Positions 1 through 9,352 of a stretch of 64,000 nt of DNA are shown here, in pieces. The notes below the pieces were generated by a model. The model was not told where the DNA came from, searched no databases, and worked only from the letters and a program-made list of their open reading frames with translations. The stretch spans positions 84,607 through 148,606 of the forward strand of contig NZ_HG428745.1 of the NCBI RefSeq assembly GCF_000380245.2, in the 5' to 3' direction. The DNA is from Bacillus massiliigorillae. Lineage in GTDB: Bacteria; Bacillota; Bacilli; Bacillales; DSM-1321. Every line of letters begins with the position of its first letter. Position 1 is the stretch's first letter. The translations under genes were made by a program, and so were the position numbers.

Positions 1-145
1 CTTCCTTTTTCTTTTTTTACTAATCATATTCAAAAATTTGAAAGTTTGTCGATAAATACTAAAAAATTGATTTTTTTAGATATATTACCATTGAAATATT
101 TGATACACACTTAAAAATTTATTGATTTCTTGGAGGAGGATACTA

Positions 146-1294
146 ATGCCGGGTCATATTGCAATCTTAGGCGGAGGGATTGGGGGACTCAGTGCGGCAA
201 TTGCATTACAAAAAACCGGATATGATGTCACCATTTACGAAAAGCATCATGATTTAATAGAAGTTGGAGCGGGAATCATTCTAGGAGCTAACGCATTAAC
301 ATCACTTGATTTCTTAGATGTTGGAGATGATATACGTAAAATCGGTTATGCAGAAAACATATGTACTATTCGCTCAGATCGAGGTAAAAAACTTACAGAG
401 CTAACATATGATGGGTCTCAAACTACGAACTATACATTTTTACTACGGTCTGAATTAACTCATATACTTGCATCAAGCTTAAAACCCAATACGATTGTTT
501 TTAATAAAAAACTGAAAGATTTCAAACAGCATGAAGACTCTATCACACTTTATTTTGAAGATGGGACAATCTCTACAGCTAGTCATCTCATTGCTAGTGA
601 CGGGATTTTTTCAACTGTTAGACAAAAGCTTCTTCCAGATAAACAACTACGCTTTGCTGGATATACCTGTTGGCGTGGAATAGCTGAAAACTGCCCAAAT
701 TATATTGAGAAGAGATTTACAGAAACTTGGGGACCAAAAGGAAGAATTGGCATTGTTCCATTATCTAATAATCGGATGTATTGGTATGCTTTAAAAAATT
801 GTCTGGCTGACGACTTAGAATTTAAGCAATGGAAAAGCTCCGATTTATTTTATAATTTCATTAATTATCATGATCCAATCCCAACGATACTTGAACGAAC
901 ATCAGATGAGTTTATTAATCATCGTGATATTTATGATTTAGAACCAATCTATCAGTTCGCCTTTAACCGCATCTTACTGTTAGGAGATGCGGCTCATGCT
1001 ACAACACCAAACATGGGCCAAGGCGCTGGACAAGCAATTGAAGACGCCTTATTTTTAGCTCTTTGCCTAAAAGATGCAAGCGACATAACACAAGCTTTTA
1101 AAAACTATGAAGAGCAAAGATTGGAACGTACGAGGAAGGTCGTTAAAGATTCCTGGATGTTCGGAAAAGTAGCTCAAATCGATACACCTCTCCTCTGTTC
1201 AATACGTAATAAAGTAATTGAAATAGCTCCAAACAAAGTACATCATAAGAAAATCAAAGAATTATTCGATATCACTAAAACATTAAAAGTATAA
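146..1294 (+). CDS. FAD-dependent monooxygenase (aromatic hydroxylase type)
   Basis: Flavoprotein monooxygenase of the p-hydroxybenzoate hydroxylase/UbiH class, 382 residues, cytosolic; the substrate is unknown. Visible motifs are the N-terminal dinucleotide loop GGGIGG (residues 9-14), a DG motif (ASDGIFSTVR) in the middle, and the second FAD motif GDAAHATTPNMGQG in the C-terminal third. No signal peptide. The ATG at 146 is chosen because GGAGGAGGA at 132-140 sits just before it; an upstream in-frame TTG at 122 would overlap that ribosome site. It stands alone between upstream AT-rich DNA and a terminator. The family assignment is firm, the reaction is not; salicylate- or hydroxybenzoate-type hydroxylation is only one possibility. 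Confidence 0.85.
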   Translation: MPGHIAILGGGIGGLSAAIALQKTGYDVTIYEKHHDLIEVGAGIILGANALTSLDFLDVGDDIRKIGYAENICTIRSDRGKKLTELTYDGSQTTNYTFLLRSELTHILASSLKPNTIVFNKKLKDFKQHEDSITLYFEDGTISTASHLIASDGIFSTVRQKLLPDKQLRFAGYTCWRGIAENCPNYIEKRFTETWGPKGRIGIVPLSNNRMYWYALKNCLADDLEFKQWKSSDLFYNFINYHDPIPTILERTSDEFINHRDIYDLEPIYQFAFNRILLLGDAAHATTPNMGQGAGQAIEDALFLALCLKDASDITQAFKNYEEQRLERTRKVVKDSWMFGKVAQIDTPLLCSIRNKVIEIAPNKVHHKKIKELFDITKTLKV

Positions 1295-1308
1295 TAATCT
1301 ACATCATA

Positions 1309-1346
1309 GCTTTGTTCGGTGATAACGAAGCACCACCGAGCAAAGC
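1309..1346 (+). terminator. Intrinsic terminator after the monooxygenase
   Basis: A 13-bp stem (one G-U pair), arms 1309-1321 and 1334-1346, followed by a T-rich run. It lies between convergent genes and may serve both strands, though the T-run is better on the plus strand. Confidence 0.7.
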
Positions 1347-1352
1347 TTTCGT

Positions 1353-1733
1353 TTATAAATCAATAACAGCCATCGTACATCTTGATACACAAACTAGTTT
1401 TTCTTCTTCATCCACTATTTTTATATCCCATACCATTGTTTTTCTTCCTTGATGTAAAACTGTTGCAATCGCTGTAACAACACCTTCTTTTTTACCGCGT
1501 ATATGATTGGCGTTAATTTCTAAACCTACTACAGCTTGCTTTTCTTGATCAATAAGCTGAAAGGCACCAACACTAGCCACTGTTTCAGCCAACGCTACTG
1601 ATGCTCCTCCATGTAAAAGTCCAAACGGTTGTCTAGTTCTGTCATCCACAGGCATTGTAGCAATAACTTTTCCTGCTTCCAATGTTGTTATTTCCATTCC
1701 AAGTGTTTCAATTAATGTACCTTTTAAATCCAT
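1353..1733 (-). CDS. PaaI-type hotdog-fold acyl-CoA thioesterase
   Basis: Small single-domain hotdog thioesterase, 126 residues, the usual length for the PaaI/YdiI/MenI group that hydrolyses acyl- or aroyl-CoA thioesters in the cytosol. The hallmark HGG (residues 41-43) followed by a helix carrying Glu50 marks the catalytic region. The Bacillus YuxO protein is similar in type, and a menaquinone-pathway role (DHNA-CoA hydrolysis) is possible, but sequence alone does not fix the substrate. The ATG is preceded by a GGGGGA ribosome site. It converges on the FAD monooxygenase and could in principle act on its product; this is inference only. Confidence 0.85.
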   Translation of the reverse strand: MDLKGTLIETLGMEITTLEAGKVIATMPVDDRTRQPFGLLHGGASVALAETVASVGAFQLIDQEKQAVVGLEINANHIRGKKEGVVTAIATVLHQGRKTMVWDIKIVDEEEKLVCVSRCTMAVIDL

Positions 1734-1913
1734 TAATAAATCCCCCTATAGTTTATTTCTCATGTCTTTTTTCTTGATTCTAAATATGTGAATTCATCTC
1801 TTCAACAGGATAGCCGAGAGCATAATTATTTTTGTACGTCATATCATGTTTATAGCTCTTTTATTCTTTAAACTTCATGAAAAGATGGATTTATGAAAAG
1901 AAGGTGATAATAC

Positions 1914-2330
1914 GTGCACAAACTACCCTATATTAATTATACTCCCTACAATCCTTATATTCCTGCCTACTACATCATTCCTCAACAGCAACCGCTCTAT
2001 TATCCAGCAAATTTCGAGCATCGAGTCATGTATCCTCCAGTTGACCCTACTATATTTATGAAATCGGCGCATCAATCTCAGGACTTACTAAATGATGCTC
2101 AAAAATTATCGAATCAATTATCAAATTCTACAAGCTTCTCTAAAGAAATAATCGAAGCTGCTCAACAATCGAAAACAGAGAAAGTCAAGCAAATGATAAA
2201 TACATTAGCCCTAAAAAACCACTCAGATATCTACTATAATCCAAATGGAATCACCATTACATTGAAGCCAAAAGAACAACATAATAACTGCTGTACAGTC
2301 ACATTATCAATGAAGTGGCAAAATATCTGA
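1914..2330 (+). CDS. Tyr/Pro-rich small protein, unknown function
   Basis: Hypothetical protein of 138 residues starting at GTG 1914 behind AAGGTGAT. The first 45 residues are very rich in Tyr, Pro, Asn and Ile (for example YTPYNPYIPAYYI), the middle is a polar predicted helix with many Gln, Ser and Lys, and the C-terminal 40 residues look beta-rich and end with a Cys pair. No signal peptide or membrane segment. Tyr/Pro-rich ends resemble some spore coat and spore surface proteins of bacilli, but I do not recognise the family and assign no function. A strong terminator follows directly. Confidence 0.65.
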   Translation: MHKLPYINYTPYNPYIPAYYIIPQQQPLYYPANFEHRVMYPPVDPTIFMKSAHQSQDLLNDAQKLSNQLSNSTSFSKEIIEAAQQSKTEKVKQMINTLALKNHSDIYYNPNGITITLKPKEQHNNCCTVTLSMKWQNI

Positions 2331-2372
2331 AAACAAGAGGTGCCCTAAAGTAATAGGGCACCTCTTGTTTTT
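2331..2372. terminator. Bidirectional intrinsic terminator
   Basis: Near-perfect 16-bp stem (arms reading AACAAGAGGTGCCCTA and its complement) with A-tract and T-tract flanks; it serves both the 1914 gene and pepA, which converge here. Confidence 0.9.
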
Positions 2373-2374
2373 GA

Positions 2375-3871
2375 TTATTTCTTAAAATCTTGAACTAACT
2401 GAGCTAATGTTTTTGTCATTACACCAGTTCCACCATATGTTTGTAATTCACTTGGTTTCTTCACTGTTGCAGTACCCGCTATATCTAAATGCACCCATGG
2501 TGTGTCTTCAGCAAACTCACCAACAAAAGCGGCTCCCATAATGGCATGACCATCTCTACCTGGCGAATTATTCAAATCAGCGATTTTACTGCTCTTCACT
2601 CGATCACGATCTTTTGCCGTAATCGGAAGCTGCCACATTGGTTCTCCAGTTTTTTCGGAAGCATCTTGTACTTGCTTGAGAAAGCTTTGATTATTCGTAA
2701 ATACACCCGTCATCTCATTTCCTAGCGCTACTACTACACCACCTGTTAAAGTCGCTATATCGACTAAATACGAAGCTCCATGATGCTTCGCATATGTAAC
2801 AGCATCGGCTAGTACAAGTCGTCCCTCAGCATCTGTATTTAATACTTCAATCGTCTTCCCACTTAAAGAAGTAATAACATCATCTGGTTTCATTGCAGTC
2901 GCACTGACCATATTATCAGTCGATGCAATTACTGCTACTACGTTTTGTTCTGGCTTTAGTTCACCAATAATCTCCATTGCACCAAGAACTGCTGCTGCTC
3001 CTCCCATATCGGACTTCATCCCTACCATACTTTCACGAGGTTTAAGTGAATATCCTCCAGTATCATACGTTATTCCCTTTCCTACTAACCCAATAACATC
3101 TTTCCATTCTGGCTTTCCTTGATACTTCAGAACAATCATTGCTGGCGGTTCAACTGACCCTTGATTAACAGCTAATAATGCTCCCATACCTAAATTTTGC
3201 ATTTCTTCTTTATTTAGAACTTCCAATTCAAATCCATATCGTTTACTTAAATCTTCTGCATACTGCGAAAGTGTTGTGGCCGTTAAAATATTAGGTGGTA
3301 AATTTACTAGTGTACGAGCAAAGTTCGTCGCTTTTCCGTATACGAAACCTTTTTTTAGTTGATTATGTATTTCTTGATGATTCTCATTCGAAATAATATT
3401 GAACTGATCAATACTACTTGATGATTTCTTATTGCTTTGCTTATAGCCGTCAAATGTATAAAGAGACAGCATATACACTTCACCTAAAAGTGCCGCAGCT
3501 CTTTCAAATGTAATCGAACTTCCTGTTAAAGAATCTATATCAACTGTAATAGATGACAATCGTAAATCCTTCACCTTACGAAAAGCCCTAGCTACTCCTT
3601 CCTTCCAGCTTTCTTCCGTTAACTGCGATTCTCTACCTAATCCAACAAAAATAATCCGCTTCGTTTTTACTTTTCCAAGTGTGGGAATGGTTGTGATGGC
3701 TTTCTTAGTAGTAGAAATATCTCCACTTTTTATTAGCTCTATTAAATCATCATTCATCGCGGCATTACAAGCTGGCAGAATGCCCTTTAACATTGTACTT
3801 GGATGATAGACTCCAACAATCAAACATTCAATCTCCGACTCTGAATTCCATTGATTTTGCATAGAAAACAT
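2375..3871 (-). CDS. pepA: Leucyl aminopeptidase, M17 family
   Basis: Cytosolic two-metal aminopeptidase of family M17 (YuiE in B. subtilis), 498 residues, the normal length. The C-terminal catalytic half carries the signature NTDAEGRL and the upstream metal-binding segment GKGITYDTGGYSLKP; the N-terminal third is the less conserved macro-like domain. It releases N-terminal residues from peptides and takes part in peptide turnover. The ATG is preceded by GGAGGAAT at 7 bases. It is transcribed alone toward the shared terminator at 2331-2372, and a 384-bp AT-rich gap separates it from the divergent yuiD; I see no further gene or clear regulatory site in that gap. Confidence 0.95.
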   Translation of the reverse strand: MFSMQNQWNSESEIECLIVGVYHPSTMLKGILPACNAAMNDDLIELIKSGDISTTKKAITTIPTLGKVKTKRIIFVGLGRESQLTEESWKEGVARAFRKVKDLRLSSITVDIDSLTGSSITFERAAALLGEVYMLSLYTFDGYKQSNKKSSSSIDQFNIISNENHQEIHNQLKKGFVYGKATNFARTLVNLPPNILTATTLSQYAEDLSKRYGFELEVLNKEEMQNLGMGALLAVNQGSVEPPAMIVLKYQGKPEWKDVIGLVGKGITYDTGGYSLKPRESMVGMKSDMGGAAAVLGAMEIIGELKPEQNVVAVIASTDNMVSATAMKPDDVITSLSGKTIEVLNTDAEGRLVLADAVTYAKHHGASYLVDIATLTGGVVVALGNEMTGVFTNNQSFLKQVQDASEKTGEPMWQLPITAKDRDRVKSSKIADLNNSPGRDGHAIMGAAFVGEFAEDTPWVHLDIAGTATVKKPSELQTYGGTGVMTKTLAQLVQDFKK

Positions 3872-4255
3872 GAATATTCCTCCAATAACTAGTTATTTCA
3901 CTAAAAAATATCAATATACAGAATTTTTTATACGTTCTTTTCTGTATGTTTACTTCTTTACTCAAGTACATATGCTCAATCATTAATCTTACGCTTAAAA
4001 TTATTATAAAACAAAAAATTTTAGATGGTATGGTTGGATCTACTTCCTTTAACAAAATTCGGAAAACAAATTCATATTTTTTACAAAACAAGTTATGTAA
4101 CTTCATACAATTTCTTTATACTAATGAAATACACAAAATATGTTTTATATAAAGACATAATGTCTATATATTTAAACAACCTAATATAATAATGCCTTCC
4201 ATATATATAAAACATTCCATAAGCATTATAATTAAAATAAAGAAGGTGAAGACTT

Positions 4256-4732
4256 ATGAGCGCAGTATGGAATTTTCCAATAATCGCATCTCTCACTGCT
4301 ATTTTTTTCGCACAGTTTGTAAAAGTACCAATAGGTTACATTGCTACTCGTCGATTTGATTGGTCATTATTAACAAGTACTGGTGGTATGCCAAGTTCTC
4401 ATTCAGCTGCTGTCACGGCTCTTGCTACAGCAGTCGCTATAGAAACAGGCTTAGACTCTCCTATCTTTGCAGTAGCAACCATATTCGCAATTATCACCAT
4501 GTTTGATGCAACCGGTGTTCGAAGACAGGCTGGTGAACAAGCTGCCGTATTAAATAAACTAGTTCATGACTTTCAAACTTTCGTTCAAGAAGCAAAACAT
4601 TGGCAAGAACAAGCCGTACAAGAAAAGCAGAAGAAGTTGAAAGAATTGCTTGGACATAAGCCCATAGAAGTTTTTTTCGGTGCTTTAACAGGAATTTTCA
4701 TCGCTCTGTTACTTCATTATTTACTATATTAA
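4256..4732 (+). CDS. yuiD: Divergent PAP2-family membrane protein (DUF212)
   Basis: Integral membrane protein of 158 residues matching the YuiD/DUF212 family, a divergent branch of the acid-phosphatase/vanadium-haloperoxidase fold. The motif GGMPSSHSAAV (about residues 43-53) is the family hallmark and resembles the PAP2 active-site serine-histidine segment. Hydrophobic segments sit near the N-terminus, around residues 50-85 and at the very C-terminus, with a charged helix between. Substrate unknown; a lipid or isoprenyl phosphate is plausible from the fold. Ribosome site AAGAAGGTGA. The next gene follows 15 bases after the stop and is probably cotranscribed. Confidence 0.9.
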   Translation: MSAVWNFPIIASLTAIFFAQFVKVPIGYIATRRFDWSLLTSTGGMPSSHSAAVTALATAVAIETGLDSPIFAVATIFAIITMFDATGVRRQAGEQAAVLNKLVHDFQTFVQEAKHWQEQAVQEKQKKLKELLGHKPIEVFFGALTGIFIALLLHYLLY

Positions 4733-4747
4733 ATGAAGGAGTATACC

Positions 4748-5533
4748 ATGAAAGTCATTTCTTTATGCCCTAGCAATACAGAATTATGTGCAACTTTACA
4801 AATTGAAAATCTACTAATAGGCGTTGATGATTATTCAGACTATCCCGAATCCATACAATCACTTCCACGACTAGGACCAGATTTATCAATTAATATGGAT
4901 CAAGTCGAAGCATTACAACCCGATTTGGTTCTTGCTTCATTAAGTGTACCTGGAATGGAAAAGAATGTAGCGGAATTAGAAAGACGAGGTATTCCACATC
5001 TTGTTCTTAATCCAAATTCCCTTCAAGAGATTGCAGAAGATTTAATCATCGTCGGCGAAGCATTGGGAATAGCCGACAAAGCTAAAGAACAAGCTTCTTT
5101 ATTTCTAGCGGAAATAGAGAAATATCGAAGCATATCTAATTCAATAATGGATAAGAAAAAACTGTATTGGGAGTGGTGGCCAAATCCTTTATTCACACCT
5201 GGTGGTAAGAATTGGTTAACCGAAATCAGTGAATTAGCAGGTGGTCGAAATATCTTTGATACAATCGATGTAGCAAGTGCGCAAGTACAGCATTCTGATG
5301 TAATCCAGCGTAATCCAGATTATATCCTCCTTGCTTGGGTAGGAGTAGCTCAGCATCGTGTTAAACCAGAACTTGTATTAAAGAGAGAAGGCTGGGAACA
5401 AATTACCGCTATTCAAACTGGAAACATCAACATAATGGAGGAACATTTATATTGCAGACCATCACCACGATTACTTGAAGGATTAAAAAAACTCGCTAAC
5501 TTATTACATCCAGATCAATTTAGTGATTCTTAA
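4748..5533 (+). CDS. Cobalamin-binding-protein-like (BtuF fold) protein without signal peptide
   Basis: 261-residue protein with the class III solute-binding fold of BtuF/FepB-like proteins: start MKVISLCPSNTE, then the ligand-loop regions LPRLGPDLSINMDQVEALQPDL and HSDVIQRNPDYIL. Unlike transporter subunits it has neither signal peptide nor lipobox, so it should be cytosolic; such stand-alone members occur in many bacteria with unclear roles. The start at 4748 is chosen because AAGGAG at 4736-4741 would be overlapped by the in-frame ATG at 4733. No permease or ATPase gene is adjacent. It probably shares a transcript with yuiD and ends at a bidirectional terminator. Confidence 0.8.
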   Translation: MKVISLCPSNTELCATLQIENLLIGVDDYSDYPESIQSLPRLGPDLSINMDQVEALQPDLVLASLSVPGMEKNVAELERRGIPHLVLNPNSLQEIAEDLIIVGEALGIADKAKEQASLFLAEIEKYRSISNSIMDKKKLYWEWWPNPLFTPGGKNWLTEISELAGGRNIFDTIDVASAQVQHSDVIQRNPDYILLAWVGVAQHRVKPELVLKREGWEQITAIQTGNINIMEEHLYCRPSPRLLEGLKKLANLLHPDQFSDS

Positions 5534-5586
5534 GAGCTGACTAAATAAATGAAGTTATTTACTATAACTGGTTGTCATTACAAAGC

Positions 5587-5622
5587 AAAAAGGCTGTCCT
5601 CTAGACTTATAGGACGGCCTCT
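5587..5622. terminator. Bidirectional intrinsic terminator
   Basis: 10-bp stem AGGCTGTCCT / AGGACGGCCT (5591-5600, 5611-5620) flanked by A-rich and T-rich sequence; it lies between the convergent BtuF-like gene and yuiC. Confidence 0.85.
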
Positions 5623-5631
5623 TTCATATCA

Positions 5632-6297
5632 TTATTTCTTTTGCTTATTTGTAATCTGTTGACGAAAAACTTGGACTTCTTCTTTCTCATTTAAAGCCGT
5701 CAATTCATCTTCAGTTAATGACCCTGTACCTCTTTGAATAATATATACTTCTACTTCTCGTTTACCCCATTCATCATATACATCTTGTACTGTCTCATAA
5801 TATAAATCAAGACGATTACCTTTTATTGCTCCTCCCTTATCTGCAACAACTCCATATCCGTAGTCAGGAATCCAAAGAATTGTGCCTATAGGATACACAT
5901 TTAAATCAGCCGCTATCGTTGAATATACATCTCTTTTGACCTTAACACCTGAATAGGTAATACCATATGACGGATGATTAACAGTCTTTCCAGTGGATTC
6001 AACACCAGCCGTATAACCTGTAGCAACGACGCTAGCTTTCTCGTACTGCTTTAAATCTAAACCTAAATATTCTTCCAAAGTCTTAGGCATTTCAATAGTA
6101 GAAGCCTTAACAGCTGTACTCACTACTGCATGCTTCTCTTCACTGGATTTCGAATTCACACTCAAAACATGATTCTGTAAATACTGAATCACATTCGTTG
6201 CACTCACTCCAGAAATGTAAGTATATGTTGATTGTAGAGCTAACAGCAAAAGTACTATTAAGATGATTGTCTTAAAAATAATTCTCCTATGTGTCAT
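5632..6297 (-). CDS. yuiC: 3D-domain cell-wall protein (Sps/YuiC family)
   Basis: Secreted or membrane-anchored protein of 221 residues: residues 8-23 form a hydrophobic signal/anchor, a linker follows, and the C-terminal half is the 3D domain named after its three conserved aspartates, here in AADLNVYP, VADKGG and GNRLDLYY. YuiC of B. subtilis is a muralytic enzyme of this stationary-phase-survival type related to the MltA-like double-psi barrel. It probably cleaves or remodels peptidoglycan outside the membrane. Transcribed alone toward the terminator at 5587-5622; upstream lies repeat DNA. Confidence 0.88.
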   Translation of the reverse strand: MTHRRIIFKTIILIVLLLLALQSTYTYISGVSATNVIQYLQNHVLSVNSKSSEEKHAVVSTAVKASTIEMPKTLEEYLGLDLKQYEKASVVATGYTAGVESTGKTVNHPSYGITYSGVKVKRDVYSTIAADLNVYPIGTILWIPDYGYGVVADKGGAIKGNRLDLYYETVQDVYDEWGKREVEVYIIQRGTGSLTEDELTALNEKEEVQVFRQQITNKQKK

Positions 6298-6360
6298 GAA
6301 TTATTTCCTTCACTCCTCTCAGAAATATTTGTTTCCTAAAAGAAAAGAAAATATTCATAG

Positions 6361-6535
6361 AAAAGCGAAAGCATCCGTTTTGCGACGTATAGATTGGAGT
6401 ACTTCGACTGAGATAAAGGAAACACGAAGAGCTGATAAGCGATTCGATGTTGACTTATCGTAGGGAGATGCGCGAAGTACACTAGTCGCTGGGCGCTGGA
6501 GCTAGACAATTAGAAAAGCCGGCACCGATTCTTTT
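6361..6535. repeat. Dispersed palindromic repeat, short form
   Basis: Shares both ends with the 302-bp copies at 21097 and 25147 (start GAAAAGCG..GC, end GGCGCTGGAGCTAGACAA followed by a C-G-rich hairpin) but lacks their roughly 130-bp inner module. The outer ends can pair with each other. It occupies most of the yuiC-yuiB gap (6298-6577); I see no gene in that gap. Confidence 0.8.
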
Positions 6536-6577
6536 AGCACATAGAAAAAAGCACAGTTCCTACTACACTGTGCTTCA

Positions 6578-6901
6578 TTAAAACATTTGATATCCTTTTT
6601 TACGTAAATACTTCATTGTAACCCCTGCTCCTACAGCACCTAAGAAACCACTGGATAAAATAATGATATCCGCTGTTGCAATCCCCGTTACTTTTTCTCC
6701 CATATGTCCAAAAGTAGTACTTGGGTCTTTAAAATAGTTAATGAGCTTTGCATTATTAATAATATATAATGCGATTATTGGAAACAATAATGCCATAATC
6801 CATGAAGCTCGGAATAACATATTTAATAAAAATCCAATACCAAAAAATAAAATAAAAAATAAGACAATTGAAATTATCAATGATGGTATAGTTAATTGCA
6901 T
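6578..6901 (-). CDS. yuiB: Small membrane protein YuiB
   Basis: Integral membrane protein of 107 residues resembling YuiB of B. subtilis in both sequence and location. Hydrophobic segments lie at about residues 5-30, 33-48 and 75-95, with a polar loop containing GHMGEK between them and a basic C-terminus (KYLRKKGYQMF). Function unknown. The ATG is well placed behind AAAGGGGGCT. Transcribed away from yuiC's upstream repeat, with yuiC next downstream but separated by the repeat element, so cotranscription is uncertain. Confidence 0.8.
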   Translation of the reverse strand: MQLTIPSLIISIVLFFILFFGIGFLLNMLFRASWIMALLFPIIALYIINNAKLINYFKDPSTTFGHMGEKVTGIATADIIILSSGFLGAVGAGVTMKYLRKKGYQMF

Positions 6902-7030
6902 TTAGTACTAGCCCCCTTTGAAACATCATAATTAAGTGTACTGAACGAATTGTTTTCAGTCAATTATAAAATTACAAAAGAAACCATATGTACAATATTT
7001 TTGAAACTTTAACTTGATTTACTAAAAATA

Positions 7031-7513
7031 TTAAACAAACAATTTATAAGATAAATATCCAAAATGATTTCCTGGATTCACACCATTTATTACTTCTTTA
7101 ATATCATTTGTATCAAAATGACGAAACTGCTCTAGTAAAACCGATCGATTCTCATCTTTCATTAATTGCTCTGGGTGCATAAAACGAGCCTCGTACAATT
7201 CTTCAGTTTGCGTAACAATTTCACTGCTCACAGGCTTACATAAGAAAATTAGCATATTATCGCTACATCCGATAGACAGAACCCCACTTCTTACACCGAT
7301 TAAGCCTAATACTTCTATATCGATTCCTGTTTCTTCCTTAATTTCTCGAATAACAGCTTCATCAACCGTTTCATCACTTTTAACAAACCCTGCTGGAAAA
7401 GACCATTTTCCTTTTAAACCACCATACTTTTTCTTTACGATTAACCATTCTCCTTGTTCATTAATAACCATACCGGAAACAGCTAACCACACATCTTTAC
7501 ATCTCTCTCGCAC
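7031..7513 (-). CDS. NUDIX hydrolase
   Basis: 160-residue NUDIX hydrolase that would cleave a nucleoside diphosphate linked to another moiety. The Nudix box is complete: G-x5-E-x7-REI-x-EE-x-GI, seen as GFVKSDE followed by REIKEETGI (about residues 42-64), giving the Mg-binding glutamates. The surrounding alpha/beta/alpha sandwich is of normal length. GTG start at 7513 behind AAAGGGGGAG. The substrate cannot be told from the sequence. It lies downstream of yumB on the same strand but the yumB terminator at 7536-7571 separates them. Confidence 0.9.
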   Translation of the reverse strand: MRERCKDVWLAVSGMVINEQGEWLIVKKKYGGLKGKWSFPAGFVKSDETVDEAVIREIKEETGIDIEVLGLIGVRSGVLSIGCSDNMLIFLCKPVSSEIVTQTEELYEARFMHPEQLMKDENRSVLLEQFRHFDTNDIKEVINGVNPGNHFGYLSYKLFV

Positions 7514-7535
7514 ACAAATCTCCCCCTTTATCTAT

Positions 7536-7571
7536 AAAAAAACGCCCTACCTTCATGGTAAGACGTTTTCA
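7536..7571 (-). terminator. Intrinsic terminator after yumB
   Basis: Hairpin with arms AAAACGCCCTACC and GGTAAGACGTTTT followed by T-rich sequence on the minus strand, 15 bases after the yumB stop. Confidence 0.75.
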
Positions 7572-7585
7572 TAAAAGATGCTATA

Positions 7586-8800
7586 TTATAGGAATTTAAA
7601 TTTTCCTTTTTTCATTACTAATCCTGGACCACCAACTATGAATAATGATCGATTATCAATTACTTTCTTCATAAATGCAGCAGGAGTTCCTTTTAATCGC
7701 TTGCCGAATACAAGGCCAATCGCATCATTGTGACCTAATGAGCAAACCATACCTTTAATATCTGCTTTAAAATTTTCTAACTGACCTTGATCACGTACTA
7801 ATGCAGTAATATTTTTCGCGCAAGTAACAGCTTGCTGCATCGCAATCTGAGCAGTTGGAGGATATGGACGATTAACTGCTTCATCAATCATTAATGAACC
7901 ATCACCAATAATAAAGATATTCTCTTCACCTGGTACACGAAGATCTAAATTAACCTTTACTCGACCGCGCATTGTTTCAATACCCATGTTCTCAACAATT
8001 GGATTTCCTCTTACGCCCGCTGCCCAAATAACAGTTAAAGATTTAATCTCTTCAATCTCGTCACCTTTTTTCACAAGGATTCCTTCAGGAGTACATTCCG
8101 TAATTGCTGTTTGAATTTTAAATTCTACACCTTTTTTCTCTAATTTTGATACTGCGTAATCTACTAGGTCTTTATCAAAACCAGGTAATACAGTTGGTGC
8201 AGCTTCCACACAAATGATTTTTACATTTTGGATGTTTACATTGTATTTTTTACATAGCTCAGGAACTCTTTGTACTAATTCACCTAAGAATTCAACACCA
8301 GTAAATCCAGCACCACCGACAACAAATGTTAAACGTTCAGCTTTCGGCTCCGCTTCTTTACTATAAATAGCAAACTGCTCTTCAATATGCTCACGGATTT
8401 TTCCAGCTGTATGCATATTCGTAATTGTAAATGCATGTTCTGCTAAACCTTGAATACCGAAAGTTTCCGGTACTGCTCCAATACCAATAACAAGATAATC
8501 ATATGTTAACTCGCCATTTTCTAGAATTACTTTCTTATTCTCTTTATCAATCTCTACTACAGTATCTTGAACAAACTGAACTTTATTTGAATCAATAATA
8601 TTATCAATTTGGTAACAAACACGATTCGGATCAATCGTACCAGCAGAAGCCTCGTGTAACCAAGTAGTTTCATAGTGATAATCATTTTTATTAACTAATA
8701 CGATATCAGCTTCGTTTGCACCTAATAACTTTTGTAAACGTACTATTGTTGTTAAACCAGCATAGCCAGCCCCTAAAATAACGATTTTCTTCTTTGCCAA
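7586..8800 (-). CDS. yumB: Type II NADH dehydrogenase-like oxidoreductase
   Basis: FAD-dependent NADH oxidoreductase of the NDH-2 family, about 404 residues. The N-terminal FAD loop is GAGYAGL, the NADH-binding loop GGAGFTGVEFLGEL lies in the centre, and the second FAD motif IFIIGDGSLM near residue 300. NDH-2 enzymes feed electrons from NADH to menaquinone at the inner face of the membrane without pumping protons. The start is ambiguous: ATG 8815 has a poor ribosome site, whereas TTG 8800 lies 6 bases after GGAAGTG and places the first beta strand at the N-terminus as is usual, so it is preferred. Confidence 0.9.
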   Translation of the reverse strand: MAKKKIVILGAGYAGLTTIVRLQKLLGANEADIVLVNKNDYHYETTWLHEASAGTIDPNRVCYQIDNIIDSNKVQFVQDTVVEIDKENKKVILENGELTYDYLVIGIGAVPETFGIQGLAEHAFTITNMHTAGKIREHIEEQFAIYSKEAEPKAERLTFVVGGAGFTGVEFLGELVQRVPELCKKYNVNIQNVKIICVEAAPTVLPGFDKDLVDYAVSKLEKKGVEFKIQTAITECTPEGILVKKGDEIEEIKSLTVIWAAGVRGNPIVENMGIETMRGRVKVNLDLRVPGEENIFIIGDGSLMIDEAVNRPYPPTAQIAMQQAVTCAKNITALVRDQGQLENFKADIKGMVCSLGHNDAIGLVFGKRLKGTPAAFMKKVIDNRSLFIVGGPGLVMKKGKFKFL

Positions 8801-8815
8801 AATATTCACTTCCAT

Positions 8816-9352
8816 CTTTCAATTATGATAATAAATCTATAGTTGTTTATACTAACAAAGGATTTTCAACATATAATTGAGAAATAAAACGAATAAGCAG
8901 AGAAGCTTCTAACAGTTTTATTTATAATTATTTCTTATATGTTTACCAAAAAATCACTTTACTAGTATTGTATTTTTTGGAAATTGACTTTTATATGTGA
9001 AACCATTCACTAACTCAGTCAAAAAAATATTAAAAATTGGTCACAAAAAATTAACATTATCCTCAAATAGATAATAGCTTTTTTTAAATGCTTTTTCAAG
9101 CACATATCTTGCAAAAAATAATAAAGTAAAAATTCACAATTATCATTCATAAAAATCGAATAAATAGTTAAAAGCAACAGCTCTCCCATGTAACATTTCC
9201 ATTTTTCTATTGAATGTAATATTTTAATAAAACATTATAACTTTTTACACAAAAAGATATATTTAGACCATTAAATATTATTAGTATTTTATGCACTTTC
9301 TTATGTTAAAATGTATCGTATATTGAGAAATTTCAAATAAGGGGGAATTGGA
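8816..9352. other. Long AT-rich intergenic region, no gene seen
   Basis: 537-bp divergent region between yumB and yumC, very AT-rich with no open frame of note and no riboswitch I recognise. It must hold promoters for both genes, but I cannot single out convincing -35/-10 pairs. Confidence 0.6.

Noticed and set aside
3946..4296. Small open frames on both strands between pepA and yuiD
   Set aside because: AT-rich chance frames with skewed composition and no usable ribosome sites.
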